From Pseudomonas sp. VD-NE ins (GTDB taxonomy: Bacteria > Pseudomonadota > Gammaproteobacteria > Pseudomonadales > Pseudomonadaceae): a DNA stretch of 64,000 bases. The notes beneath the pieces were generated by a model. That model was not told where the DNA came from and did not search any database. It worked only from the letters and a program-made list of their open reading frames with translations. The translations under genes were made by a program, and so were the position numbers. The stretch covers positions 6,235,001-6,299,000 of the forward strand of contig NZ_CP134772.1 in assembly GCF_031882575.1 (NCBI RefSeq). The letters are read 5' to 3'. This document shows positions 43,931 through 52,047 of this stretch, in pieces; the stretch's first letter is position 1, and every line of letters begins with the position of its first letter.

Positions 43931-45325
43931 TCAAACCGCGAAAATCTTGCCCGGGTTCATGATGCCGTTCGGGTCGAACACCGCTTTCACCGCTTTCATG
44001 TACTCGATCTCAACCGGCGAGCGGCTGTAGGTCAAGTAATCGCGTTTGGTCATGCCCACACCGTGCTCGGCGGAGATCGAACCGTTGTACTTCTCGACGG
44101 TTTCGAACACCCACTTGTTGACGGTCGCACACTTGGCGAAGAACTCATCCTTGCTCAGGTTATCCGGCTTGAGAATGTTCAAGTGCAGGTTGCCATCGCC
44201 GATGTGGCCGAACCAGACGATTTCGAAGTCCGGATAGTATTCGCCGACGATCGCGTCGATTTCCTTCAGGAACGCTGGCACTTTCGATACGGTGACCGAG
44301 ATGTCGTTCTTGTACGGCGTCCAGTGCGAGATTGTTTCGGAGATGTACTCGCGCAGTTTCCACAGGTTCTGCAGTTGGGTTTCGCTCTGGCTCATCACAC
44401 CGTCCAGCACCCAGCCCTGCTCGACACAATGCTCGAAGGTTTCCAGTGCGCTGTCGGCCACTTCTTCGGTGGTCGCTTCAAATTCCAGCAACGCGTAGAA
44501 CGGGCAATCGGTTTCGAACGGCGCCGGCACGTCGCCACGGCCCATGACTTTGGCCAGGGCTTTGTCGGAGAAGAATTCGAACGCGGTCAGGTCGAGCTTG
44601 CCCTGGAAGGCATGCAGCACCGGCATGATCGAGTCGAAATCGGCGGTGCCGAGGACCATCGCGGTGAGATTTTTCGGCGCACGATCGAGGCGCATGGTCG
44701 CTTCGACGACGAAACCGAGGGTGCCTTCAGCGCCGATGAACAACTGACGCAGGTCGTAACCGGTGGCGTTCTTGATCAGGTCTTTGTTCAGTTCCAGCAC
44801 GTCACCCTTGCCGGTGACGACTTTCATGCCGGCGACCCAGTTGCGGGTCATGCCGTAGCGAATCACCTTGATACCGCCGGCATTGGTGCCGATATTGCCG
44901 CCAATCTGGCTGGAACCTGCCGAGGCGAAGTCGACCGGGTAGTACAGGCCTTTTTCTTCGGCGACGTTCTGCAAATGCTCGGTGACCACGCCCGGCTGAC
45001 AAACGGCGGTGCGGTCGGTGAGGTTCACGTCGAGAATCTGATTCATGTAGTCGAACGAGACGACCACTTCGCCGTTGGCAGCCACCGCTGCGGCGGAAAG
45101 CCCGGTGCGGCCGCCCGATGGCACCAGCGCGACCTTGTGCGTGTTGGCCCAACGGACCACCGCCTGCACCTGTTCAATGGTCTTGGGAAACACGATAGCG
45201 CTCGGCGCCGGGGCGAAGTGCTTGGTCCAATCCTTGCCATACGCATTCAGGGAGTCGGCATCGGTCAGGACCTTGCCAGGCTCGACCAGGGTCTTCAGTT
45301 CTTCAATCAGGGCAGGATTGGTCAT
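43931..45325 (-). CDS. D-2-hydroxyglutarate dehydrogenase (FAD-binding oxidoreductase)
   Basis: A 464-residue flavoprotein of the FAD-linked oxidase C family. The PCMH-type FAD domain includes VPSGGRTGLSAAAVAANGEVVVS and SSQIGGNIGTNAGGIKVIRYGMTRNW. The C-terminal domain includes FGHIGDGNLHLNIL with metal-binding His, and SAEHGVGMTKRDYL near the end. In Pseudomonas this enzyme oxidises D-2-hydroxyglutarate made as a by-product by SerA, which keeps serine synthesis running; its position divergent from serA strongly supports that role. Start at 45325 (MTNPALIEEL) fits homologues. A glycolate oxidase GlcD-like assignment is less likely without glcEF. Confidence 0.9.
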   Translation of the reverse strand: MTNPALIEELKTLVEPGKVLTDADSLNAYGKDWTKHFAPAPSAIVFPKTIEQVQAVVRWANTHKVALVPSGGRTGLSAAAVAANGEVVVSFDYMNQILDVNLTDRTAVCQPGVVTEHLQNVAEEKGLYYPVDFASAGSSQIGGNIGTNAGGIKVIRYGMTRNWVAGMKVVTGKGDVLELNKDLIKNATGYDLRQLFIGAEGTLGFVVEATMRLDRAPKNLTAMVLGTADFDSIMPVLHAFQGKLDLTAFEFFSDKALAKVMGRGDVPAPFETDCPFYALLEFEATTEEVADSALETFEHCVEQGWVLDGVMSQSETQLQNLWKLREYISETISHWTPYKNDISVTVSKVPAFLKEIDAIVGEYYPDFEIVWFGHIGDGNLHLNILKPDNLSKDEFFAKCATVNKWVFETVEKYNGSISAEHGVGMTKRDYLTYSRSPVEIEYMKAVKAVFDPNGIMNPGKIFAV

Positions 45326-45529
45326 CGACAGAACTCTCGAACAATTCATGGTCATCCTGAGAACGCTTCACGTCGCAGGAATGAGTGTTTAGCGGGGAGG
45401 CTATGCTAGCATATCGACCCCGCAGGACAGTGCCCAAGGCCAGATCCGCGGAGACGACTTTCTTGTCGTCCGGGTCAGCGTCTGTTGACCATTTCCTGCC
45501 ATTTTTCTCCGGGATACAGGTTTACGCAG

Positions 45530-46759
45530 ATGAGCAAGACTTCTCTCGATAAGAGCAAGATCAAGTTCCTTCTTCTCGAAGGCGTCCACCAATCGGCTGT
45601 CGACGTCCTCAAGGCGGCGGGCTACACCAGCATCGAATACCTGACAGGTTCCTTGCCGGAAGCCCAGCTCAAGGAAAAGATCGCTGACGCTCACTTCATC
45701 GGCATTCGTTCGCGCACCCAACTGACCGAAGAGATCTTCGATCACGCGAAGAAGCTGGTCGCGGTCGGCTGTTTCTGCATCGGCACCAACCAGGTTGACC
45801 TGAGTGCTGCCCGTGAGCGCGGCATCGCCGTGTTCAACGCGCCGTACTCCAACACCCGTTCCGTAGCGGAACTGGTACTGGCCGAAGCCATTCTGCTGCT
45901 GCGCGGCATCCCGGAGAAAAACGCTTCCTGCCACCGTGGCGGCTGGATCAAATCCGCAGCCAACTCCTTCGAGATCCGTGGCAAGAAACTCGGCATCGTC
46001 GGCTACGGCTCGATCGGCACGCAGCTTTCGGTTCTGGCTGAAGGTCTGGGCATGCAGGTGTATTTCTATGACACCGTGACCAAGCTGCCACTGGGCAACG
46101 CTACGCAGATCGGCAGCCTGACCGAACTGCTGGGCATGTCCGACATCGTCACCCTGCACGTTCCGGAAACCGCTGCGACCCAGTGGATGATCGGCGAGAA
46201 GGAAATCCGCGCCATCAAGAAGGGCGGCATCCTGATCAACGCTGCTCGCGGTACCGTGGTCGAGCTGGACGCCTTGGCGGACGCGATCAAGGACAAGCAC
46301 CTGATCGGCGCGGCCATCGACGTATTCCCGGTGGAGCCACGCTCCAACGACGAAGAGTTCGAAAGCCCGCTGCGTGGCCTCGATAACGTGATCCTGACCC
46401 CGCACATCGGTGGTTCGACCGCTGAAGCGCAGGCCAACATCGGTCTGGAAGTGGCAGAGAAACTGGTCAAGTACAGCGACAACGGTACCTCCGTATCGTC
46501 GGTGAACTTCCCGGAAGTGGCCCTGCCGGCTCACCCAGGCAAGCACCGCCTGCTGCACATCCACGAGAACATCCCGGGTGTGATGAGCGAGATCAACAAG
46601 GTCTTCGCCGAAAACGGCATCAACATCTCCGGTCAGTTCCTGCAGACCAACGAGAAGGTTGGCTACGTGGTGATCGACGTCGACGCCGAGTACTCGGACC
46701 TGGCGCAAGAGAAGCTGCAGCACATCAACGGCACTATCCGTAGCCGTGTGTTGTTCTGA
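45530..46759 (+). CDS. serA: D-3-phosphoglycerate dehydrogenase
   Basis: A 409-residue NAD-dependent enzyme for the first step of serine synthesis. Substrate-binding SRTQL and NAD-binding GKKLGIVGYGSIGTQLSVLAEGLGMQVYFYD lie in the expected order. Catalytic His is in TPHIGGSTAEAQ. A C-terminal ACT domain (residues 335-409, HRLLHIHENIPGVMSEINKVFAENGINI) binds serine for feedback control. The length matches E. coli SerA. The ATG at 45530 starts MSKTSLDKSK; 15 extra residues upstream are not conserved. It also reduces 2-oxoglutarate to D-2-hydroxyglutarate in related bacteria, which links it to its divergent neighbour. Confidence 0.97.
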   Translation: MSKTSLDKSKIKFLLLEGVHQSAVDVLKAAGYTSIEYLTGSLPEAQLKEKIADAHFIGIRSRTQLTEEIFDHAKKLVAVGCFCIGTNQVDLSAARERGIAVFNAPYSNTRSVAELVLAEAILLLRGIPEKNASCHRGGWIKSAANSFEIRGKKLGIVGYGSIGTQLSVLAEGLGMQVYFYDTVTKLPLGNATQIGSLTELLGMSDIVTLHVPETAATQWMIGEKEIRAIKKGGILINAARGTVVELDALADAIKDKHLIGAAIDVFPVEPRSNDEEFESPLRGLDNVILTPHIGGSTAEAQANIGLEVAEKLVKYSDNGTSVSSVNFPEVALPAHPGKHRLLHIHENIPGVMSEINKVFAENGINISGQFLQTNEKVGYVVIDVDAEYSDLAQEKLQHINGTIRSRVLF

Positions 46760-46782
46760 TCAAGCGTAAAACGACAAAAAAA

Positions 46783-46805
46783 GGGAGCTTTCGGGCTCCC
46801 TTTTT
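46783..46805. terminator. bidirectional intrinsic terminator
   Basis: GGGAGC (46783-46788) and GCTCCC (46795-46800) form a stem flanked by AAAAAAA on the left and TTTTT on the right. It can stop transcription both of serA and of the convergent gene at 46823. Confidence 0.92.
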
Positions 46806-46822
46806 CATGCACGGCGAAAAGG

Positions 46823-47248
46823 TTATTCGACGTTGACGGTGATTTTCTTCGAGACGATTGGCGGGTCGAATGCCATGTGACCGCTGTCGCCAAGTTCCAG
46901 CTGCAAGGTGTGTTTGCCCGGGGCGAGCTTGATGTCACCCTGGGTCTGCGCCTTGCCGAAGTGCATATGGTTGGCATCGGTAGGGACGACCGAACCGGCA
47001 GGAACAATTTCCTTGGCGTCGATCAGCAAGTGATGGTGACCGGTGTTCTTGGTGACGTCACCGGCCGGCGCCAGTGCGACGTCCTTGGTACCGAATTTGA
47101 CGGTGAAGGTCTGCGAAACCGTGGCCCCGTCTTCGGGAGAAACGATGAACACTTCGGCGCCTTTGGGGGCCGGTGTCGCCGCACTGGCCAGCACCGAAAC
47201 GCCCATCAGCACACCCGCGAACGCTGCACGTGACATAAAGCTTTTCAT
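46823..47248 (-). CDS. DUF4399 periplasmic protein
   Basis: A 141-residue exported protein. The signal peptide MKSFMSRAAFAGVLMGVSVLASA is followed by ATPAPKGAEVFIVSPEDGATVSQTFTVKFG. The His-rich HHHLLIDAKEIV and NHMHFGKAQTQGDIKLAPGKHTLQLELGDSGHMAFDPP segments are typical of DUF4399, an immunoglobulin-like beta fold sometimes linked with rod-shape-determining protein labels. The clustered His and Met could bind metal, an inference only. ATG 47248 follows GGAGAA. Function unknown. Confidence 0.85.
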   Translation of the reverse strand: MKSFMSRAAFAGVLMGVSVLASAATPAPKGAEVFIVSPEDGATVSQTFTVKFGTKDVALAPAGDVTKNTGHHHLLIDAKEIVPAGSVVPTDANHMHFGKAQTQGDIKLAPGKHTLQLELGDSGHMAFDPPIVSKKITVNVE

Positions 47249-47383
47249 TTTCTTCTCCAGTTTTTCCGTAAAATCCGCACGGTCATGACAACTTCATGAC
47301 CATTCGTTGTCGAAGGCACTCGACAACCATAGCAAAGCGAGCCTGACTCAGAGCGTCGCGATAATGATTTCAAAGGAGTGACC

Positions 47384-47947
47384 ATGCGTTTTCTGCCTGG
47401 CCTGATCTGCCTGCTACCCCTTTTGAGCCCTTTGGCTCACGCCGAACTGATTGATGACGTCAACGACCGTGGCGAGCTGCGCATTGCCCTTGAGGCTAAT
47501 ACACCGCCCTTCAATTTCAAGGAAGGCGACACACTCACGGGGTTCGAGGTCGAGCTTGGGCAACTGCTGGCCAACGAGCTGGATGTGCGCGCCGACTTCA
47601 TCGTCACCGACGAGGCCGACCTGCTCCAGGGCGTTGAAAGCGGCAAGTACGACGTCGCGCTCAACCACATAGCACTGACACCCGAACTCAAGGATCGTTT
47701 CGACTTCAGCGAGCCTTACGGCAAGGTCGATTCACAGTTGCTGGCGAAGAAGGATGAGCAGCCACGGCCGATGGTGCTGGTGCAGGCATTGACTGAAGAG
47801 AAGCCGAAAGCGGCGGCGCCGGTGGATCTGGCGATTCCGTTTCAGAAGGGTAATCCGGCGTTTCAGGCCAGTCTGGCGAGCGCGATGCAGCGGATCAGGG
47901 CGGATGGGCGTTTGGCAGCGCTGACTGAAAAGTGGTTGAAGCCTTAG
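47384..47947 (+). CDS. shortened periplasmic solute-binding protein
   Basis: A 187-residue exported protein related to the amino acid binding family (SBP_bac_3). Signal peptide MRFLPGLICLLPLLSPLAHA precedes ELIDDVNDRGELRIALEANTPPFNFKEGDTLTGFEVELGQLLANEL, the normal lobe 1 opening. After FDFSEPYGKVDSQLLAKK the second lobe of some 80 residues is absent; a short linker rich in Pro, Lys and Ala leads to FQASLASAMQRIRADGRLAALTEKWLKP, the normal last helix. No frameshift is seen, so the protein is short by design. No ABC permease is adjacent. It may bind ligand with one lobe or have another role. ATG 47384 follows AAAGGAG. Confidence 0.78.
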   Translation: MRFLPGLICLLPLLSPLAHAELIDDVNDRGELRIALEANTPPFNFKEGDTLTGFEVELGQLLANELDVRADFIVTDEADLLQGVESGKYDVALNHIALTPELKDRFDFSEPYGKVDSQLLAKKDEQPRPMVLVQALTEEKPKAAAPVDLAIPFQKGNPAFQASLASAMQRIRADGRLAALTEKWLKP

Positions 47948-47950
47948 AAG

Positions 47951-48218
47951 CCCCTCACCCTAGCCCTCTCCCGGAGGGAGAGGGGACTGAATGGGGGATG
48001 CTGAAGGGATACGCCGACCTGAAATGGGTATACCGAATCCGAAATCGACTGAAAATGGCTTTGTCGAATCCATAGTCGATCGTTCATGGCTTTGTCGACG
48101 TAATCGATCAGTCATGACTGTCTCGAATCCATAGTCGATAAGGTGTTTCAGGTCGGTGGACAACGCCAGACACCTCGGTCGGCCCCCTCTCCCTCCGGGA
48201 GAGGGCTGGGGTGAGGGC
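47951..48218. repeat. long composite intergenic repeat, CCCTCACC family
   Basis: Left end CCCTCACCCTAGCCCTCTCC-CGGAGGGAGAGGGGACTGA; right end GGCCCCCTCTCCCTCCGGGA-GAGGGCTGGGGTGAGGG. The centre holds several short units around CGAATCCATAGTCGAT and TGGCTTTGTCGA repeated two or three times. It lies between convergent genes and holds no gene. Confidence 0.88.
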
Positions 48219-48230
48219 AACGATTCCGGA

Positions 48231-48716
48231 TCAGTCCAAACCCGTCAGGGCCAGCGCTGCTTGCGGCAGTTCGAGTTCGCTGAAGACTTGCACACCATGG
48301 CGCTTGAGCAACGCGGCCGTCACGCCTTCGCCACTGACTTTGACCCCACTGAACGTCCCGTCGTAAGTCAGCAAATTCCCGCAAGAAGGACTGTTGGCCT
48401 TAAGCACCGCCACGCGGATGCCATATTTCTGCACCAGCTCCAGCGCCTGCCGCGCGCCATACAGAAACTGCGCACTGACATCCTCGCCATCAGTGGTGAT
48501 CACCGCCGCGACACCATCAAGCACTTCACCGCCCTGCCCTCCGGGAATCTCCGCCGCCGCCCGCGGCGTCGGCAATCCTCCCGCGACCTCCGGACACAAC
48601 GGCACGACCCGCCCTTCGGCAATCCACTGCTCCAGCAGATCAAACGGCCCGCTCGCGCCACCGTCATAACGCACGCGATGGCCCAGCAGGCAGCGACTGA
48701 CCAGAATCCTGTCCAT
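48231..48716 (-). CDS. DUF523 family protein
   Basis: A 161-residue protein starting MDRILVSRCLLGHRVRYDGG. The conserved Cys and the later VPLCPEVAGGLPTPR and LKANSPSCG motifs identify DUF523 (YbbK-like). Three spaced Cys suggest a metal or iron-sulfur site. Recent work on relatives points to thiouracil desulfurisation; that is family knowledge, not seen here. The start at 48716 is chosen since the seven residues before it are not conserved. It nearly abuts the 2OG oxygenase gene, whose stop is 1 base away, so they are probably cotranscribed. Confidence 0.87.
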   Translation of the reverse strand: MDRILVSRCLLGHRVRYDGGASGPFDLLEQWIAEGRVVPLCPEVAGGLPTPRAAAEIPGGQGGEVLDGVAAVITTDGEDVSAQFLYGARQALELVQKYGIRVAVLKANSPSCGNLLTYDGTFSGVKVSGEGVTAALLKRHGVQVFSELELPQAALALTGLD

Positions 48717-48717
48717 C

Positions 48718-49350
48718 TCAGAACGGCTCGTTGCCACGACGGCGGAACCAGCCGGTCAGCGACAGGCGCTCGCGGTTCGCTGGCAGCACTTCGTGGGGCA
48801 CCTCGCCGGAAAGAAACACCACCAGACACCCACCGGTAGGCTGCACGTCGTGCACGCGATCATCGTTCAGGTACATGCGCAACTGACCACCGTCCTCCGG
48901 CAGCCAAGCGTCATTGAGGTAGACCACCACCGAGACCATGCGCTTGTCATCGTCGCGAAAACGGTCGACATGCCGGCGATAAAACGCACCCGGCGGGTAC
49001 AGCGCGAAATGGCATTCGAAATCTTCCAGACCGAGGAACAGACCACGGTTGAGCGCCTCGCGCAGGCTCTCCATCAAGTTCAGATAGCGGTCGCTGGCCG
49101 CGGCCTGACCGGGGTCGATCCACTGAATGTGGTCGCCACGAATCCCCTCGCGTATCTCCGAAAAAGGCCCACGCCCTACCGCCGCCGGAGCCAACTCGCC
49201 TTCGGCCTCACGTTTGCGGCACTCGGCCGCCAGCTCGCGGGTCAAACCGGCGGGCAGGAATATGTTCTGCTGCGACCAGCCGTGTTCGGCCAGGTCATCG
49301 ACAATGCGTAACAGCAGTGGGTGTTCAGAGGATATTTGCATGGCGCGCAT
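48718..49350 (-). CDS. 2-oxoglutarate/Fe(II)-dependent oxygenase
   Basis: A 210-residue prolyl-4-hydroxylase-like dioxygenase. The metal triad is in YRRHVDRFRDDDKRMVSVVVYLN (His-x-Asp) and the distal VPHEVLPA His; the 2OG-binding Arg is in RLSLTGWFRRR. GGQLRMYL is a family beta-strand. Short single-domain members modify proteins, including ribosomal proteins or EF-Tu, or small molecules; the target is not known. Start ATG 49350 or 49341 are both possible without a strong ribosome site. It is divergent from the DUF2059 gene. Confidence 0.86.
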   Translation of the reverse strand: MRAMQISSEHPLLLRIVDDLAEHGWSQQNIFLPAGLTRELAAECRKREAEGELAPAAVGRGPFSEIREGIRGDHIQWIDPGQAAASDRYLNLMESLREALNRGLFLGLEDFECHFALYPPGAFYRRHVDRFRDDDKRMVSVVVYLNDAWLPEDGGQLRMYLNDDRVHDVQPTGGCLVVFLSGEVPHEVLPANRERLSLTGWFRRRGNEPF

Positions 49351-49458
49351 AGTATGTCGGCGGCAAGAAATCCGACAGAGCCACGCGGCGGCTTGCTACG
49401 AATTCTCGACAAGTACCGGCACCGCACGGAGAATAGTCCGCTGCTGACAGGAGTCCCT

Positions 49459-50190
49459 ATGCGCCGTTTGCTTTTTTCACTGTTGATGTTCTGTGTTTTG
49501 CCCGCCTGGGCGGACGGCCACGATCAGCTGTACAAGGTCGCCGGCTGGCCAGATCAACGTGCGCATTTCAATGACGCCCTGAGTGCCGCGCAGCAGCGCT
49601 ATCAGAACAGCCTGCCGCCCGCCGTGTTTCAGGCCCTGGTGAACAACAGCAACCAGCGCTTTGCTCCGCAGGCGGTGGATCAGCGCGCCGAAGCGCAACT
49701 GCGGCAGAAACTCGCCGATCCGAAACCGGCACTGACCTTCTTCCAATCACCGCTGGGCAAGAAAATCGTCGCGGCTGAGTTGCTGGCGACGCGTCGCGAT
49801 CAATTGGCGAAAAATGCCAAGGGCCTGCCGAAGATACAGGCCAGCGACAGTCGTCTGCTGATCATTGGCCACCTCGCTCAGGCGCTGCCAGCGCGTGAAG
49901 CTGGCGCCGAAGTGAGCCTGGCGATTGCCGGCGTCGCGGCGGACAGTCTGAGTTCGATGATCCCGGGGCTGCTCGGTGGCGGTCAGGCGCAAGGCATGCT
50001 CAACGGTCAGCGCCAGCGTTTGATGGATCAGATTGGCGCGGACATGAACAACACGTTGCTCTATGTCTATCGCGATCTGTCGGATGAAGAGCTGGAAGAG
50101 TTCGCGACGTTTGCCGAATCGACTGAGGGCAAGGCGTATTACCAGGCGGCGCTGGCGGCGATTCGTGCAGGACTTGCGGTCGGGCAGTGA
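49459..50190 (+). CDS. DUF2059 exported protein
   Basis: A 243-residue secreted or periplasmic protein. The signal peptide is MRRLLFSLLMFCVLPAWA, followed by a helical chain. The C-terminal DUF2059 region includes LLYVYRDLSDEELEEFATFAESTEGKAYYQAALAAI, with the typical DLSDEEL and F-x-S-x-x-GK-x-YY motifs. Function unknown. A Gly-rich loop (MIPGLLGGGQAQGML) lies before it. ATG 49459 follows ACAGGAG; the longer frame from 49321 is antisense to the oxygenase gene. A REP pair follows. Confidence 0.85.
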   Translation: MRRLLFSLLMFCVLPAWADGHDQLYKVAGWPDQRAHFNDALSAAQQRYQNSLPPAVFQALVNNSNQRFAPQAVDQRAEAQLRQKLADPKPALTFFQSPLGKKIVAAELLATRRDQLAKNAKGLPKIQASDSRLLIIGHLAQALPAREAGAEVSLAIAGVAADSLSSMIPGLLGGGQAQGMLNGQRQRLMDQIGADMNNTLLYVYRDLSDEELEEFATFAESTEGKAYYQAALAAIRAGLAVGQ

Positions 50191-50212
50191 TCTTCTTCGC
50201 CAGATAGACCGC

Positions 50213-50303
50213 CATCGCTGGCAAGCCAGCTCCCACAGGTTGCTCAGGTGTTCACAACATTGTTGATCGATTCGTAACCCTGTGGGAGCTGGCTTGCCAG
50301 CGA
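50213..50303. repeat. paired REP element (ATCGCTGGCAAGCCAGC type)
   Basis: CATCGCTGGCAAGCCAGCTC-CCACAGG and CCTGTGGGAGCTGGCTTGCC-AGCGA face each other between convergent genes. Confidence 0.9.
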
Positions 50304-50320
50304 AAGGGCCCTCACAGACG

Positions 50321-51268
50321 CTACAGATTCCGGCCCCTGATCCGCTTGCTCAGAAACTCGAAATACTCCTCACGCATCTCCACCGTCTCATTCGCCAGAT
50401 GATGCCGCGCCTCGGCCAATAGCAGAATCTGCGGCCGGTCGAACTTCCACTTCATCACCTGCAAATTGTGCTGCCAATCCACCGTCATGTCCGCCTGCCC
50501 CTGAATGATCAGCGGCCGTCGCGGACTTTTTTTCGCGTGCTCGACGCGAATGATCCAACGCGACAACGCCCCGACCCACTTGGTCGGCAAGCGTTCTGGC
50601 TGCAACGGATCGGCCTGGAGAAACGGCAGGAAATCCGGATCGTTGGAATTCTCGCTGAAGCGTCGCGTGACCCCTCTGACAAAAGGCCTGAGCAGGTAAT
50701 AACTCAGTTGCGACCAGCCCCACGCCCGCGGGCGCACCAGTGGCGCCATCAAAATCACCTGACCTTGGGCCGGGCTGTTTTCGCCGTGATTGAGCAGATG
50801 ATCGACCACAATCGCCCCGCCGGTGCTCTGCCCGCACAAATGCCACGGCTGCGGCAGCGCGATCGACTGCGCCTCGGCGAACAAGGCTTGCAGGACGTCC
50901 TGGTATTCAGAGAAATCGCGAATGCTCGCGCGCGGCCCGCTCGACAGACCATGTCCCGGCAAGTCGCAAGCGATTACTGCAAAGTCCTGATCCAGCGCCC
51001 ACTCGATCACGTGCCGATAGAGCCCGACGTGATCGTAGTAACCGTGCAGCAGAAACAGCGTCGCCTTGACCTTCTCCGGCCACCAGCAATGGCTGACCAC
51101 TTCATAACCATCGACTTCGAAACGGCCCATGCCACGCCAGACATCCCGCTCGGGAAAGTCGGTTTTGTAAAAGCGCTGATAAGCCTTGGCCTCGTCCGAC
51201 AACGGCTGCCACTCGGCCAATGGCTTGAGGCTGGCGCGTAAATGATCGGGATCGAAAGTGGCAGGCAT
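50321..51268 (-). CDS. alpha/beta hydrolase, monoacylglycerol lipase/lysophospholipase type
   Basis: A 315-residue cytoplasmic hydrolase of the S33/Hydrolase_4 group. TLFLLHGYYDHVGLYRHVIEWALDQDFAVIACDLPGHGLSSGPRA is the oxyanion strand region, WHLCGQSTGGAIVVDHLL carries the nucleophile Ser in G-x-S-x-G, and the end LLLAEARHHLANE gives the catalytic His. The acid is probably the Asp in QGQADMTVDW. Lysophospholipase or monoacylglycerol lipase activity is likely. No signal peptide. It is convergent with the DUF2059 gene. Confidence 0.87.
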   Translation of the reverse strand: MPATFDPDHLRASLKPLAEWQPLSDEAKAYQRFYKTDFPERDVWRGMGRFEVDGYEVVSHCWWPEKVKATLFLLHGYYDHVGLYRHVIEWALDQDFAVIACDLPGHGLSSGPRASIRDFSEYQDVLQALFAEAQSIALPQPWHLCGQSTGGAIVVDHLLNHGENSPAQGQVILMAPLVRPRAWGWSQLSYYLLRPFVRGVTRRFSENSNDPDFLPFLQADPLQPERLPTKWVGALSRWIIRVEHAKKSPRRPLIIQGQADMTVDWQHNLQVMKWKFDRPQILLLAEARHHLANETVEMREEYFEFLSKRIRGRNL

Positions 51269-51366
51269 GCGGAAATTCCAAACGGTAAACAGACTTTATC
51301 GGCCTGCGATATTCATCTGTAGTGACAGACATGGCAAGCTAGCCGACCTTTCGCGGATCGAAAACC

Positions 51367-51945
51367 ATGCGTTCGCCCTACCGCACCGCACTGTTTGCCA
51401 GCCTGCTCGCGCTGATTTGCGCCGGGGTGCTGTGGGCGGCGTACGACTGGTTTCAGGGGCGTTACCTGCGCGCGTTCAGCGAACACACGGCGGTATTTTC
51501 CGGTGATCCGCTGCGCCTGCCAGACAATCTCGCCGGTCCCGGCAAGATTCGTCTGGTGCACTTCTGGGACCCGGCCTGCCCGTGCAACGTTGGCAATCAA
51601 CAGCACCTGACCGAGATGGTCGAGCAGTTCGGCGCCAAAGGCGTGGAGTTCTTCGCCGTGCAGAAGGCTGGCAGCCACGGCCAGTTGCCCGCGACCCTTA
51701 GCAACCTGAAAACCATCACGATTTTGCCCGGTTCCGAACAGGTGCCCGCCAGCCCGGCCGTGGCGATCTGGGATCGCAGCGGCAAACTGGCGTACTTCGG
51801 CCCGTACAGCGAAGGCCTGACCTGCAACTCCAGTAACAGCTTTATCGAACCGATCTTGAATGCCCTGACGGAAGATCGCCCGGTCAATGCCACGCACACC
51901 CTGGCGGTCGGTTGCTACTGCCCGTGGCCGGTGGAAACGCCGTAA
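51367..51945 (+). CDS. membrane-anchored thioredoxin-like protein (DUF6436)
   Basis: A 192-residue protein with an N-terminal membrane anchor (FASLLALICAGVLWAAYDWF, about residues 9-28). A thioredoxin-like fold follows: IRLVHFWDPACPCNVGNQQHL, where CPC stands in the place of the usual CxxC, then VPASPAVAIWDRSGKLAYFGPYS with the cis-Pro. Three further Cys near the C-terminus (LTCNSS, VGCYCPWP) are unusual. A periplasmic redox role is likely. ATG 51367 has weak upstream pairing. It precedes the acylase gene by 102 bp. Confidence 0.8.
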   Translation: MRSPYRTALFASLLALICAGVLWAAYDWFQGRYLRAFSEHTAVFSGDPLRLPDNLAGPGKIRLVHFWDPACPCNVGNQQHLTEMVEQFGAKGVEFFAVQKAGSHGQLPATLSNLKTITILPGSEQVPASPAVAIWDRSGKLAYFGPYSEGLTCNSSNSFIEPILNALTEDRPVNATHTLAVGCYCPWPVETP

Positions 51946-52047
51946 GGCATTCCGGACTTTTCAAGGACAGCGCTGCACGGGCCGGAGAGTCTGTGCTAAT
52001 TGTTTGCAGCCCGACGGGCGGCAATCCCGTCTGCACAAGGAGTCACC

